From Apostichopus parvimensis (lineage: Eukaryota; Echinodermata; Holothuroidea; Aspidochirotida; Stichopodidae): a stretch of DNA of 30,961 bases. The position numbers and the translations under genes are program-made. The notes beneath the pieces were generated by a model. That model saw only the letters and a list, made by a program, of their open reading frames with translations, did no database searches and was not told the DNA's origin. The stretch lies in assembly GCA_000934455.1 (NCBI GenBank), contig KN884906.1, positions 26,684 to 57,644 of the forward strand, in the 5' to 3' direction. Positions 10,039 to 20,081 of the stretch are shown piece after piece; the first letter of the stretch is position 1; the number at the start of each line of letters is the position of its first letter.

Positions 10039-10435
10039 CTTGATCGGTTCTAGAGATGCTAAATTCACATCTGTCATCGTACTGTGATGTAGTTTGGGAC
10101 TCCGACGGTTCCTGAGTAGCGATGCATCCAATGGTTGAGTTCTGATCACAAGAAGTAATGTTAACGTAGACTAAAAGCTCTTTAGTTCCGTTATTATCTG
10201 TGTAATGTTTCTGATAATCACAGCCCTCGGGTTTGATTACTTCCAGATTTATCGGTGGATACCCGTCTGTTATTGAACAAGATAGGACGACGTGGTATGA
10301 TGCAGATGGAGATGAGGAGGGGCCTTCACAAACAAGAGGTGTAGGAGGCTGGTAGACTGTGAAAGAGTTTACGGGAGTTATCATCAGTCAATGATAGATG
10401 AAAAGTACAAACATCCTCTCGTTGGAGGTTGAAGG
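10039..10435 (-). pseudogene. Truncated Ig receptor copy (second Ig domain only)
   Basis: An open minus-strand stretch reads TVYQPPTPLVCEGPSSSP, then VVLSCSITDGYPPINLEVI, EGCDYQKHYTD and SCDQNSTIGCIATQE, closely matching domain 2 of the exon at 15393-16212. It ends at a phase-1 donor (GATCAAG before GTAAGT; last exon base 10039). At its 5' side the end of domain 1 is still recognisable (HLSLTD in another frame, 10385-10435). About 26 bp are missing between the domains, relative to the intact copy, which shifts the frame. Everything further upstream, including signal peptide and start, is absent. The well-kept domain 2 suggests recent truncation, or use as an internal exon, which I consider less likely. 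Confidence 0.75.
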
Positions 10436-12050
10436 TTGAACTCAAGGAAAGTACCACGAGTAATCCTCCTCAATATATTGAACATTAACTTAAATAAATA
10501 TTTATTGACTTTGCAGCAAACATATCCTATTTTACCTTTATTATACAAGAAAGGTCATCGCCACTTAAAGATTGCCGACACAAATGTGGTGCTAGAAACA
10601 AAATATGGCAATATTACGTTAAGACATAATATTTAAGTGGTGCATTCGTATAATAAAATACACGGACTGAATGTAAAGAATGTAAAGAAAACTGGCGACG
10701 CTCTCACATGCAATATGAGACTTAACATAACTCCGTGAGCATTCTACCTTAATCAGCTATGAATAATTGACGAATGCTTACATTGTACACACCTACACCT
10801 CGTTAAATGCATGACTAAGTTAAATACACTTTCATCTTAAGCATTAAGCAAAAGTATCTCGGAAGAACCTTTCGAATCCCTCCTATATACCACATATAGA
10901 ATTCCTGTTTAAATATGAAATCAATATAATATTTATCGACTTTTTGAGATGCCACAAAACGAGATTAGAAACAGATGCTATCTTTAATAATTTTGCACAG
11001 GCTGAGGACGTATTAGAGTACTTTAATAATGATCATGTTACGAGTTCGCTGTTAATGCGTATACCATATCTGATACTTGAGTCAGTGTGGGATAAAAACA
11101 TTAAAATACGACATTGTTGTAAGGCATGACAAGATTGACATTAGAATACATTACAATGTTACTGATAGTTACATCTGACCTCCTTGCTGTACTTGTATTG
11201 TAGACATGCTCATTGATGGCTATCACCATCGGTAAAAGTATATTCAACATTGTGATTTAATCAAGGCGGTTCGTCATTGATTTATATGATGTAGTTCTCG
11301 AGGACCCGCGCCAATTAAAAGTAGCTCTGCCATGTAGGAATTTGTCTTGTCGACATTTAACCATGTTATTTAATTTTAAACTAGTAAACACTACCAAAAA
11401 CGCATGAAAGTGTTAGTCCAAGAACGAGATACAATTATCATATACCACTAGTGTTACCTTATCATTTTATTAGATCAAAAGCGGATGTCATCGGGCCGTG
11501 ATTATAATGAGACTCGTTTATTATTTTCCTATATTTAATACGAGACGGAAGTGATCTTGAGCGTGATAAAAATGGCAAATCATACCTTATTGTGAACTTT
11601 ATGGACAGTACTGCTTTTCTGCACGTTTTTGTGTTTCCTTCGTTTAAAGTGATAGCGTCTGTCAAGACGACGAGGTTGTGTGCATAAATTTAAAACTTAC
11701 CAGCCCTACCGATGGAGAAATTATTCAAGACATCATAATAAAATTATCACTTTCCCACGAAATATAATTTAAGTGATGGGTAATAAATGATATTTATTTA
11801 TCATTAAGAAAATCAAATAAATGAATTACATCTCACAAAGAAGATAATGCAAAGCGTTTTATGACTGTTAACTGCATTAATTTTGTCCGTTCGGTTACAT
11901 TTAACTGGGCAAATATTTACGGTATTATCTTCAGCCACTCCTCCCTGTTCATATAAAGCATGTCTTTTGTCACTAACATCATAGACGAGATATAAATAAA
12001 GGAAAACCTAGAAACGCTGGAAATTGATATCAGATAATTGCATGTCCTAC
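10436..12050. other. Spacer between Ig copies, with an old duplicated segment
   Basis: The part 11030-11345 matches 2030-2370 at low identity. A tandem ATGTAAAGA pair lies near 10672-10690. The minus-strand frame at 11462-11665 shows no domain. No promoter motif like those at 12975, 16321 and 20070 is seen above the truncated copy. A GTAAGTTTT donor-like site (reverse strand, near 11700) lacks an exon I can defend. Confidence 0.4.
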
Positions 12051-12844
12051 CTGGATATTTCTTTGGAACTTCCCAAGCACAGCTATCAGAGAAACCTGTG
12101 ATGGACATGAAGTCTAAGTTTCCCTGGGTTGCAAAACAGCCCACTGTTGAATTACCACTACACGAGGTAATATAAATCTTCAACACATTATCTTTACCTT
12201 CACGTGAAAAATGCTTCTTAAAACTACAGTCTTTTGGTTCAATAACGTGCAAGTCTACAACTGGATATGCGTCTGGAATGGAACATGTCAGTTCAAATTT
12301 ATAGTCATTATTCGGATGTAAAGTAAGAGTTTTCCTTTCACAGAGGAGAGGTGAAGGAGGATGATAAATGGTAAACAGACGGTAAGTATGTTGAACGAGA
12401 AGTATGTTATAGTCATCATCGAACAATGACACATGGTAGGTTCCAGCATCTTCTGGTTTGAGGTTTAGGATTGAAAAACCAAAGTCATAAAAGTACGATG
12501 GATAATCTCTGTGTGAGTATTCTACTTGAAATAAATAACGATTGACTGTATGATTATCATCCGACCAGAACAGCTCAGTGTTAGCAAAGGTACGGGTAAA
12601 TGTATCTCCGGTGTGGGCCATCTCAGTGAAGTTCAACTCTAATCGAAGTATATATATATAATTTATATTTATATGAAAACGAAATATCTCGAAAGGCAAA
12701 GTCACACCCTACAACCGAATAGCAGTCTGTCGATTTCATAGCTGGTCCATCTTGACAATTAAAATCACAATCGCTACACTCGGAAAAAGACATTAACTGC
12801 AACAATAGGAAGAAGAAAATATCAGAAAAATGTACAATCTCCAT
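12051..12844 (-). pseudogene. Ig receptor ectodomain exon with frameshift at an AT run
   Basis: The start codon at 12844 begins a signal peptide (hydrophobic DIFFFLLLQLMSF) followed by SDCDFNCQDGPAMKSTDCYSVVGCDF. Near 12650-12675 the reading must move to the next frame, which continues LRLELNFTEMAHTGDTF, YLFQVEYSHRDYP, SILNLKPEDAGTYHVSL and RLFTIYHPPSPLLCE. Domain 2 then runs through ELTCSIPDAYPV and CSGNSTVGCFATQ to a phase-1 donor (CCAG before GTAGGAC; last exon base 12051). The break lies exactly in a TATATATATATA run and could be fixed by one extra TA pair. Everything else is open over 260 codons. It may therefore be a young pseudogene, a length-polymorphic allele or an assembly error. 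A GTGCGCATGCAC motif lies 131 bp upstream. Confidence 0.75.
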
Positions 12845-12974
12845 TTTTAAAGAGATCCTAACTTACAATATTTACGCTGTGCGTTATAATTACCGATGCT
12901 TAGCTCTGCAGTGTAGTCTTATTTCGATAGAAACCAATAGTAGAGAGTAGGTATTCTAGAAGAGATTAAGGTTC

Positions 12975-12986
12975 GTGCGCATGCAC
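12975..12986. promoter_or_regulatory. NRF-1-like motif upstream of Ig copy
   Basis: GTGCGCATGCAC lies 131 bp before the start codon at 12844. The identical 12-mer occurs in reverse orientation at 20070-20081 before the copy at 19932, and a near match lies at 16321-16332 before the intact gene. The NRF-1 consensus is (T/C)GCGCA(T/C)GCGC(A/G); this site differs by one base. Confidence 0.55.
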
Positions 12987-15392
12987 GGAAGTGTTCAGAA
13001 CATGTAATATCAATGTAGCCACGCGTCTAAGATCGCTGATACTAAAATAGTAAAATAAAATATATTAATCTTTTCAATGAATTTATACAAATTCCCTTTC
13101 TTTGCTGATGGTACGATCTGTGTCGACTATAATTTTGGAAGAACAACGTATTCGTCTGAGCCTCTTTCATTAACATGAAGTTTGCCTGATGGGAAGTGGT
13201 TGGTAGTTGTAGTAACTATGAAAGAATGCAACAAGGATGGCATCTTACTTACAAACATTTGACACAGTTTCTTGAACACCCGGGTTCTTTTTAAACATGA
13301 CAGCAGATAATAAGTAATATAATCGAAATGCATTTAAAAAAAGGTCAAATAGAGGGAGGGGTATCCGAGAAATATGAGACTAACAATAAGTTGTATTCAT
13401 TATTATAATATATTTAATTAAGTCCGTTAATAAATTGCCCCATGCCAACCCTGGCTGTCGACGTCAATGCCTCTATAGTTCGTCAACATTTGACCAGTCA
13501 CCTTCAAAATCGTTTATACGCGTAACGGACACTTACAGTATAGACGCAGTTTTTGGCTATTGATTCTGATTAAAGTATGAAGAGCAATCAAAATTAGCTT
13601 GGAAAATAAAAACAAGAAATAGTAGACAGGAAAAGAAAACGACGATTCGATATCTTAGCGAAATGAGTTGTTGGGCGCCCGGAATACATTCCGAGAAGCC
13701 ATCATTGCATACGGTTATTACTCGTAGTATTCAACATATTAAATTTATGAGTAATATATTTTGTTAATTTATTGTTGACTCATAGCACTTGTTTGTTCTC
13801 TTTTATCCAGGATGACGTTATTTGACAAGTTGCTCTAGACTTGTTAAATTATGCAAAAGTTGGGCAAAATTTCAGTTCAAAAGAAAAAAATCAGTATATC
13901 CACAGTCAATTAAATAACAGTGACTCTTTACTTTACGAATTAAATTGGTTGTTTTGGTACCTTTATAGATGGCAGAAGAGAGAAAATACAGGCTGAACGA
14001 GAAAGAAAGAAAGAAAGATAGAAAAAATCTTTAAAATAAGCCCAAAAGTCGACGCTCATAAAGAGACATGCTAGAAAGAAACGAGAACATTTTTGTACTT
14101 AATCGCCATGGACTGAACAAGTTGAAAGAACCTTCAACGAACAGAATTTATACTAAAACCAAAAGGAAGAAATATACTGAGACCAAGTGAAGACGAGGCT
14201 GTATGAAACCATATGCAGTAGATATGAAATTGACGTGAACACTTAAGAGAATATAGATGATTCTAACTGTTATTAATTTTGTTGTTGTTTATAATTATAT
14301 TTCACATTGAAATTCATAAACACTCTTTGTCCTTCTTTATGCCCTTGTCGACTGCTCTCTACAAATTAGCCTGACAACAACAAATATGATATAAAGAGTG
14401 AGACGTCATATCACCAGAATACACTACCCACTTACTGAACAAGGATAATGGATTTTAATTTACTTATCGAATTTTACTTTACAGAAATCGTACGTAGTTA
14501 AATTTGAAATGGTGAGTGCTGGGAGATCATAATACTGATAAAAGTAAATATAGAACTTACTAACTGACAATGTATTGCAGGTTCTCCCCAACATGGATGT
14601 GAACTGAAGATTGTAGATATTTTCTTATAATAAACGTAGGGAAAAGAATGTCGCTCATTCCATTATTATTTAAATATGCCATGAACTCACCCTTTATCTT
14701 CACAGATTCGATACACACCAAAACCCACTGAAATAACAACAGTCCAATTTCCTTACCAGAAAATGTTGCCTCAAACTAAGTCAATACACCATTCATTAAA
14801 GACTATATGTACTGCCCTCACTTTATATTAATACTTGCTAAAGTTTCAATTTTTTATAGGCTCTTAGGTCAATGCCTATGTGAATCCTGCAATGGTGTCG
14901 TCATCCTTGGTTGTAACTAACATAATATGTTATATCATAGTATGTTCTAATGTAGCTTATATCCGTCACACTGCGTGCGGTTTTCCGTTCCTTAAAATTA
15001 CATATGAAGACTATGAATCAACACTGTACTAAAGTACTCGTGTGTTTGTACGGTAATGGAGCTTATGGTCAGGAAAAAGAAGTCCCTTGACCACACCCAC
15101 CAGCCCACTGACTTCGGAGCAACGCGTGCAAGGAAACACTTTGAAAGAGCTAAAAGTCTTATTGGATTAAAATTGTGTACTTTAACGATAACAGGGAACT
15201 AGCAGTTAAAAAAGTACATTGCTTGTTTTGGTACGATTTAGTATTCGGAAATTGTTCTTATTCTGAAACATTTTCTTAGTGGGTGGGGTATTTTTATATG
15301 TTAGGCGATGACTTTAAGAATGATGAGTAGACAGTTTTCTCTTTCAAAGCATTTGCGAACACTGTTAATAAAATAAATGACTAAAGACTCAC
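12987..15392. other. Long non-coding interval between Ig copies
   Basis: It contains a GAAA microsatellite (about 14003-14018) and otherwise plain AT-rich DNA. The longest minus frame (13127-13333, 68 codons) has no domain. I looked here for a transmembrane exon that would serve the intact ectodomain at 15393-16212 and found none. That absence matters for the shared-exon hypothesis. Confidence 0.45.
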
Positions 15393-16212
15393 CTGGATTA
15401 CTTTTAGAGATGTTAAATTCACATCTGTCCGAATACTGCGGTGTAGAAAGGAACGCCATTGATTCCTGGGTAGCGATGCATCCAACAGTTGAGTTCTGAT
15501 CACAAGACGTAACGTTAATAGAAAGCTCTTGAATACCGTTATCATCCGTGTAATGTTTCTGAAAATCACACCCCTCGGGCTCGATCATTTCCAGATTTAT
15601 CGGTGGAAACCCGTTTATTATTGAACACGATATAGTTACGTGGTAGGAGCCAGATGGGAATGAGGAGGGGCCTTGACAAACAAGAGGTGTAGGAGGCTGG
15701 TAGACTGTAAAGAGATGATAGGTGTGATGAGAATAAAGAGTATACGGAGAGTAAGAATCAGTCAATGACAGATGATAAGTACCAGCATCCCCTCGTTGAA
15801 GGTTCAAGATGGAGAAAGAAAAATTAACCTTAGTAACTTCAGGCCAGGAGTAGGATAGATCTTCCTCGATATATTCTACGTTTACTTGAAATAAATATCG
15901 ATTGACTGTTTGATTCTGTCTTCTTTGTATACCGTTGTAGGAGTAAGTTCCTTTAGAGGGAACGTCTCCATTAGTACGTCCGGTAAAGTTCATCGCAACT
16001 CGTAAACCATATATATATCTATATAATTCAATATGATCTTTATTAACAGCAATATCCGGGAACGAGAAGTCACAGCCTAGCATAGCGTAGCATTCCTTTG
16101 AATTTACTGTGTGTCCTTCTGTGCAGTGATAGTTACAACCGATTACGTTACAAGTATATAATACCAGGAAGATGGCAAGATGCAAGAACTTTGAAACAAT
16201 GAAACCATCCAT
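15393..16212 (-). CDS. Intact ectodomain exon of a two-Ig-domain receptor
   Basis: The start at 16212 opens with a signal peptide (FLHLAIFLVLYTCNVIG, residues 9-25). A cysteine-rich N-terminus follows (C26, C30, C41, C47). Ig-like domain 1 carries NRYLFQV (104-110) and SILNLQRGDAGTYHLSL (134-150); the usual Cys two residues after the Tyr is Leu148. Domain 2 spans about 172-265, with C196 and C245 as the likely core pair (TISC, VGCIA). Potential N-glycosylation sites include N75, N100, N130, N233, N240 and N267. The exon ends in phase 1 at AATCCAG before GTGAGT; the open frame beyond it, to 15301, is intron. Joined to 5891-5975 and 5572-5659 it would give a type I membrane protein of about 330 residues. 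The ligand is unknown; an immune or adhesion receptor is a guess from the architecture. Confidence 0.8.
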
Positions 16213-16320
16213 GTTTTAAATAACTAAAGACTTTTAAAGTTGTCCAACGTCGCAGACGTGCGTTTGTGCCTACATATATTTGAAAACTCTTATGAGAGAT
16301 AGAAAGTGATCTTTGTTACA

Positions 16321-16332
16321 ATGCGCATGCGT
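16321..16332. promoter_or_regulatory. NRF-1-like motif upstream of the intact Ig gene
   Basis: ATGCGCATGCGT lies about 110 bp before the start codon at 16212, close to the NRF-1 consensus with one mismatch. Its position matches the related motifs at 12975 and 20070. CATGCATGCAC occurs further upstream near 16385. Confidence 0.55.
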
Positions 16333-16997
16333 TAATTTGCTTTCAACTGTCCATGACTGGAAAATATATTTCTGACATGACAACATGCATGCACGAGTGT
16401 GTTTTTAATTTTAGACATCGCTTGGTTTTTTTTTTAACTTGAACGGTTATATTACCTAAGAAGTAGGCTAATAATTTTAATATAACATTGTTATTTAATG
16501 ACAAACATAGTTGTTGAAGGGTGAGGGTGTGTGTATGAATCGTTTGTTGTCCTTTTGTGTTCTCGCTATTAATTTAATGCTTATACGTGGCTTTTGAAAC
16601 AGTACCCTCCAGTAACATCAAATCAAGTTTTAGTATGTAACGGATGTCATTACTATACTTTCATACTGAGTTAGACCGAGAAAAACAGAGAATGATAATG
16701 CAACGTGGAGCTTGAAATAAAGCACTGACTGAGCATAAGCATATATACATTATCTCCATCGTTTTACTTTAATCTGCTCTGGTGACCTGACGAGTGAATT
16801 AAAAATGTTATGCAACAGTGTATAGATAACAACACATCAGCAAATGACGGCTAAAATAACATCTTCCATATGATGTATTAACAAAAACAACGGATTTACT
16901 ATTCTGTTTTTTATCTTTTGCTTTATATTTCACAACCAGGTGAATTAATATATTCATGGTTCTCGATCATACGCATCGAATTACTTTTAGTGTTACT
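16333..16997. other. Non-coding spacer
   Basis: AT-rich DNA upstream of the intact Ig gene up to the transposon target site. No gene or repeat is recognised. Confidence 0.4.
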
Positions 16998-17047
16998 TTA
17001 TCCAGGCGCGTATCCAGGGGGGGCGTTGGGGGCGCGCGCCCCCCGGG

Positions 17048-17200
17048 TAAGAAAAAAAGGAGAGAAAAAAAAGAGAAGAAAAAGGAAAAAAGAGGGGAAA
17101 AAAGAGGAGGAGGAGAGGAAGGAAGGGAAAAGAAAAAGAAGAAAGAGAGAAAAAGAGGGAGTAGAAGAAGACACCGGGAAGAGAAAGAGGAACAGTGACA
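17048..17200. repeat. Homopurine tract
   Basis: About 150 bp are almost entirely A and G on the plus strand, in short irregular GAAAA/GGAG units. The overlapping frames on both strands (Lys/Arg/Glu-rich on plus, Ser/Phe-rich on minus) are composition artefacts. Such tracts can form triplex structures and are hard to assemble. Confidence 0.85.
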
Positions 17201-17570
17201 TCATTACAGCGCTGGTCCCTATTATATACACAGGGTAGCCAGTGACGGATCAAGGATTTCGGAAGGGGCGTGTGCCTCACCCTTACACCGACAACTCCAT
17301 TTATGACGTTTCCATATTTCCTCTCTCACTCATGATCTAAATATATACTATATATGGTCTATCATAACGCGTGTGTGTATATACGCCTTAAACAATTGTA
17401 GAATTGTGCTATGAAACCAACTGTGGCTGGTCTCGAACTCGACCGTGTCGTCGGGGAACATGACGCATTTCGGGAAGGGGGCGACCGCCCCCCCCCCCTT
17501 TCAGCATATTTTTTTTATGATATTGCTAGTAATTTCAAAATAGAAAGTGCTTAGATGCAACTTACAAGGC

Positions 17571-17740
17571 CTGGGAAGTGTCGTATCCAGCGATCTGGGA
17601 GGCATTTTCGGCCAAAATTTACTTGTACGCTTCGCGCCAACAAATGGTCCTGGGTAGTGCCATTTCAAGCGATCTGGGAGGCTATTCGGCCAAAATTTTC
17701 TTGTACGCTTCGCTCCAACTTATGGTGGCGCTACGCTTAG
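17571..17740 (+). repeat. Tandem ~78-bp units inside the hAT-like element
   Basis: Unit 1 (17571-17648) and unit 2 (17650-17728) share CTGGG(A/T)AGTG, GCGATCTGGGAGGC, CGGCCAAAATTT and CTTGTACGCTTCGC. A third diverged unit at about 18679-18770, near the right end, has AGAAGTGCCATTTC, CCAGAAATTTTCTTGTACGC and GATGGTGGCGCT. Subterminal repeats of this kind are common binding sites for transposases; that role here is inference. Confidence 0.75.
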
Positions 17741-18820
17741 ATAATTTGCCTACAGGCTTCGCCCCTCCCTTGGCAAATTCCTCGCTACGCCTGTTCGAAT
17801 TTGTAAAGCAAACAGCAGATATCGCATCATATCAGTGAGCATGAAAATGGCGTTCCAGGATGAACAGCTTCAAAACTGTCCGACTTGCCCGAAAAAAATA
17901 ACCAAAATTTTCGCGCGTTCAACATGTCAATGTCATGTAAGCAAGCATCGGTTATTACATCGCATGCCATCGTGTACCGTACGGTCCGTGGAAGTTGCGC
18001 AGTGTACCGCGGGATGCTAATGTAAACAACGAAATGTCTTATGTAGATGGAGAAAAAGGCATGGAGGTCCAATGTCAAAACTCTCTTTTACATTAGAAAT
18101 GGCGAATTAGGGTCTGAAGCCCCCCCCCCCCCCCCCCGCCTCCTACGCCTATGTGTGTAGTGTTCGGTTTCGGAAATATCTGCTATTTTTTCATTTCCTT
18201 CAACCAAGTTTTATAATATCCGTTAAAAAAGGTTTTAATATTTGTACACCAATAAATTAACTGTGTCTGAATTTTCGAAAATTTCTGACCAACATTCTTC
18301 ATCACACTTCCCTCTACTCGTGCAATTTTGACCGGTCTGTTAGGGGTTGAAGGAGGTTTTTCTATATTGGTTGTCCATAGATGAAATTTTTTTGCAACAT
18401 TATGGGTATGTTTTGAAGTGAGTTTATTCACGAGAAATGTGAAGTTTCAAATTCTGAACAAATAATGGGCTTGGAATCTTGAAAAGTGGGCCTGACGGAT
18501 ATTGTGGGCCGCGACGTAGAATCACCTACAAATGCAATGATCCACAGGACATGCGATGAGATCGAACATGATTTGTGACTGGTGACAATCTTCAAAAAGG
18601 TTATGGATGGAAAAAAACTATCGGGAAATACTTGGTTCTCAGGCAAAAAGTGTACATCTGGTTGGTCATTTCAAGCCCGAGAAGTGCCATTTCCGGTGGC
18701 CTGGGTGGTATCAAAACCAGAAATTTTCTTGTACGCTGCGCGCCAACCGATGGTGGCGCTCCGCTTAGATAGTAATTCGCGCCCCCCGGGTTAGAAAATT
18801 CTCGATACGCCCCTGTTATC

Positions 18821-19459
18821 ACAGTTTAAATACAACAGGCTCGTAGATTCATATGGCAGGAAGATTGGTAAAACGCACTTACAAATGGTGAGACCTTTTT
18901 TTACCTTCCATTGCATTTTCGGTAGAATCCTTCACCTTTACATATTGACTAATTTATGGAATATAATTAATCGCATTGTTCATTTGTGCCGTTATCTGGT
19001 CATTTATATTAACTATGCACACCTCGTTTTCAAAGGTTATGTAAAACTTTGTCAAAGAACTGAACAACAGTCTCCATTTCGAATGTCCTCTAACCCACCT
19101 TACCTCATAACCATCCGTATATAAAGGTAGTTCTATAATGTGGAAATATATTCAAATTCACTTCAGAAAACGAAAAGACACATGATGTCATCCTTGTTAA
19201 CGAATAGTTAAAGTTATTTCTTATTAAACCTTTTTTTTTTATTTCGCGAACAGCTAATCACTTGGATATTTCTGTTCGTTTTCTTTTTCAATCGAAGTAA
19301 CTTCTTACATCAATGCATGTAAAGAATTTTAAAATTTACAGTAACGTTTCGCCAGATGTTTCAATGGTTTTGGTTACTCTGAACATGTGTCTCTAACACT
19401 CGACGGCTTTTAGTCATACATAAACGGGTATGAGTAGATAAATGTTAGGCAGAACTTAC
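18821..19459. other. Spacer downstream of the 19.9-kb Ig copy
   Basis: This holds the start of the intron following the donor at 19459. I looked for a second Ig domain exon (an LVCxG and SCSI-like reading) on the minus strand and saw none down to 16213. The 79-codon plus frame at 18885-19124 has no domain. Confidence 0.4.
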
Positions 19460-19932
19460 CAAATAGACGGTATGTGTGTTGCAATACAGTCGGGCCGACA
19501 GTCCAATCGCTGTTTGTAGCCTTTATGTCAACTTGATAAGTTCCAGCATCGTCTAGTTGGATATTTAGGATTGAGAAATTAAAGTTATCAAAGCAATGCC
19601 CATGGTGACAATAAAGGTATTCAATTTGGAATAGATAACGATCATAAGTATGATCCTCAAAATCCCAGAACATTCCAGAGTAAAGAAAGGGAGCTCGAAG
19701 AACATTATCATCGGTAGCCAGCTCGGTGAAGTTCAAATCTAATCTAAGTATATATATATATATATGAAAATGAAATATTTGGAAACGATAAGTCACAGCC
19801 TACTACCACATAACAGTCTGTTGAATTTACTGTAGATCCATCTTGACAGTGATAATCACGATCAATATCTTCGGAAAATGAAAAAGTGATCAGAAAAATG
19901 AGAAAACAATGTAAAACAGGTACAAATCCCAT
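19460..19932 (-). pseudogene. Ig receptor exon with one Ig domain, frameshifted at an AT run
   Basis: The start at 19932 gives a signal peptide (VLHCFLIFLITFSFS) and then DYHCQDGSTVNSTDCYVVVG and CDLSFPNISFSYIYIY, where the frame stops. The next frame continues through ILRLDLNFTELATDDN, YDRYLFQIEYLYCHHGHC, FSILNIQLDDAGTYQV and LQHTYRLF to a phase-1 donor (TTTG before GTAAGTTC; last exon base 19460). Unlike the other copies, the exon stops at the end of domain 1 with no domain 2 after it. The shift lies in a (TA)8 run, at the same place and in the same direction as in the 12.8-kb copy. It could be a pseudogene, a repeat-length variant or an assembly error. If in frame and spliced to 5891-5975, it would make a single-Ig receptor. 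Confidence 0.7.
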
Positions 19933-20069
19933 ATCGATAGATCGCGATATAGTGACAATTATTCACAGTGTAAATATGATGCATTTATTGCAACACTTCG
20001 CACATCTGTCTGTAATGCGAGGAGCGCTGTTTATTAATCAAAACAAGGAGTTGTTCCTAAGTAAAACCC

Positions 20070-20081
20070 GTGCATGCGCAC
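20070..20081. promoter_or_regulatory. NRF-1-like motif upstream of the 19.9-kb Ig copy
   Basis: GTGCATGCGCAC lies 138 bp before the start at 19932. It is the exact reverse complement of the motif at 12975-12986. Confidence 0.55.

Larger units (their letters stand above)
17003..18815. mobile_element. hAT-like non-autonomous DNA transposon with 5-bp TSD
   Basis: The left end CAGGCGCGTATCCAG at 17003-17017 and the reverse complement of the right end, CAGGGGCGTATCGAG at 18801-18815, form an imperfect 15-bp terminal inverted repeat. TTATC flanks both sides (16998-17002 and 18816-18820) as a perfect 5-bp target duplication. Both ends carry CGCGCCCCCCGGGT next to the termini (17034-17047 and 18779-18791). 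The CAGG start is typical of hAT elements; the 5-bp duplication is shorter than the classical 8 bp but occurs in some hAT groups, as I recall. No transposase frame is seen. Inside are a purine tract, internal repeats and what look like ends of other elements (CAGTGACGGATC at 17240; the C-run and GCCTCCTACGCCTATG at 18121-18154). Confidence 0.7.

Noticed and set aside
12640-12705. A micro-intron explaining the frame change in the 12.8-kb Ig copy
   Set aside because: A GT...AG pair can be found, but removing it would delete part of the domain that the intact paralogue at 16.2 kb keeps as coding sequence. Repeat-length change is simpler.
13997-14030. GAAA repeats as a possible CRISPR or satellite array
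   Set aside because: It is a short simple microsatellite with no spacers or longer repeat unit.
15301-15392. C-terminal extension of the intact Ig frame to the stop at 15301
   Set aside because: A clear GTGAGT donor sits at the same homologous position and phase as in the other copies, and the extra residues are not conserved between copies.
16918-17280. Overlapping open frames on both strands (Lys/Glu-rich and Ser/Phe-rich)
   Set aside because: They come from the homopurine tract inside the hAT-like element; stops are rare in such DNA on either strand.
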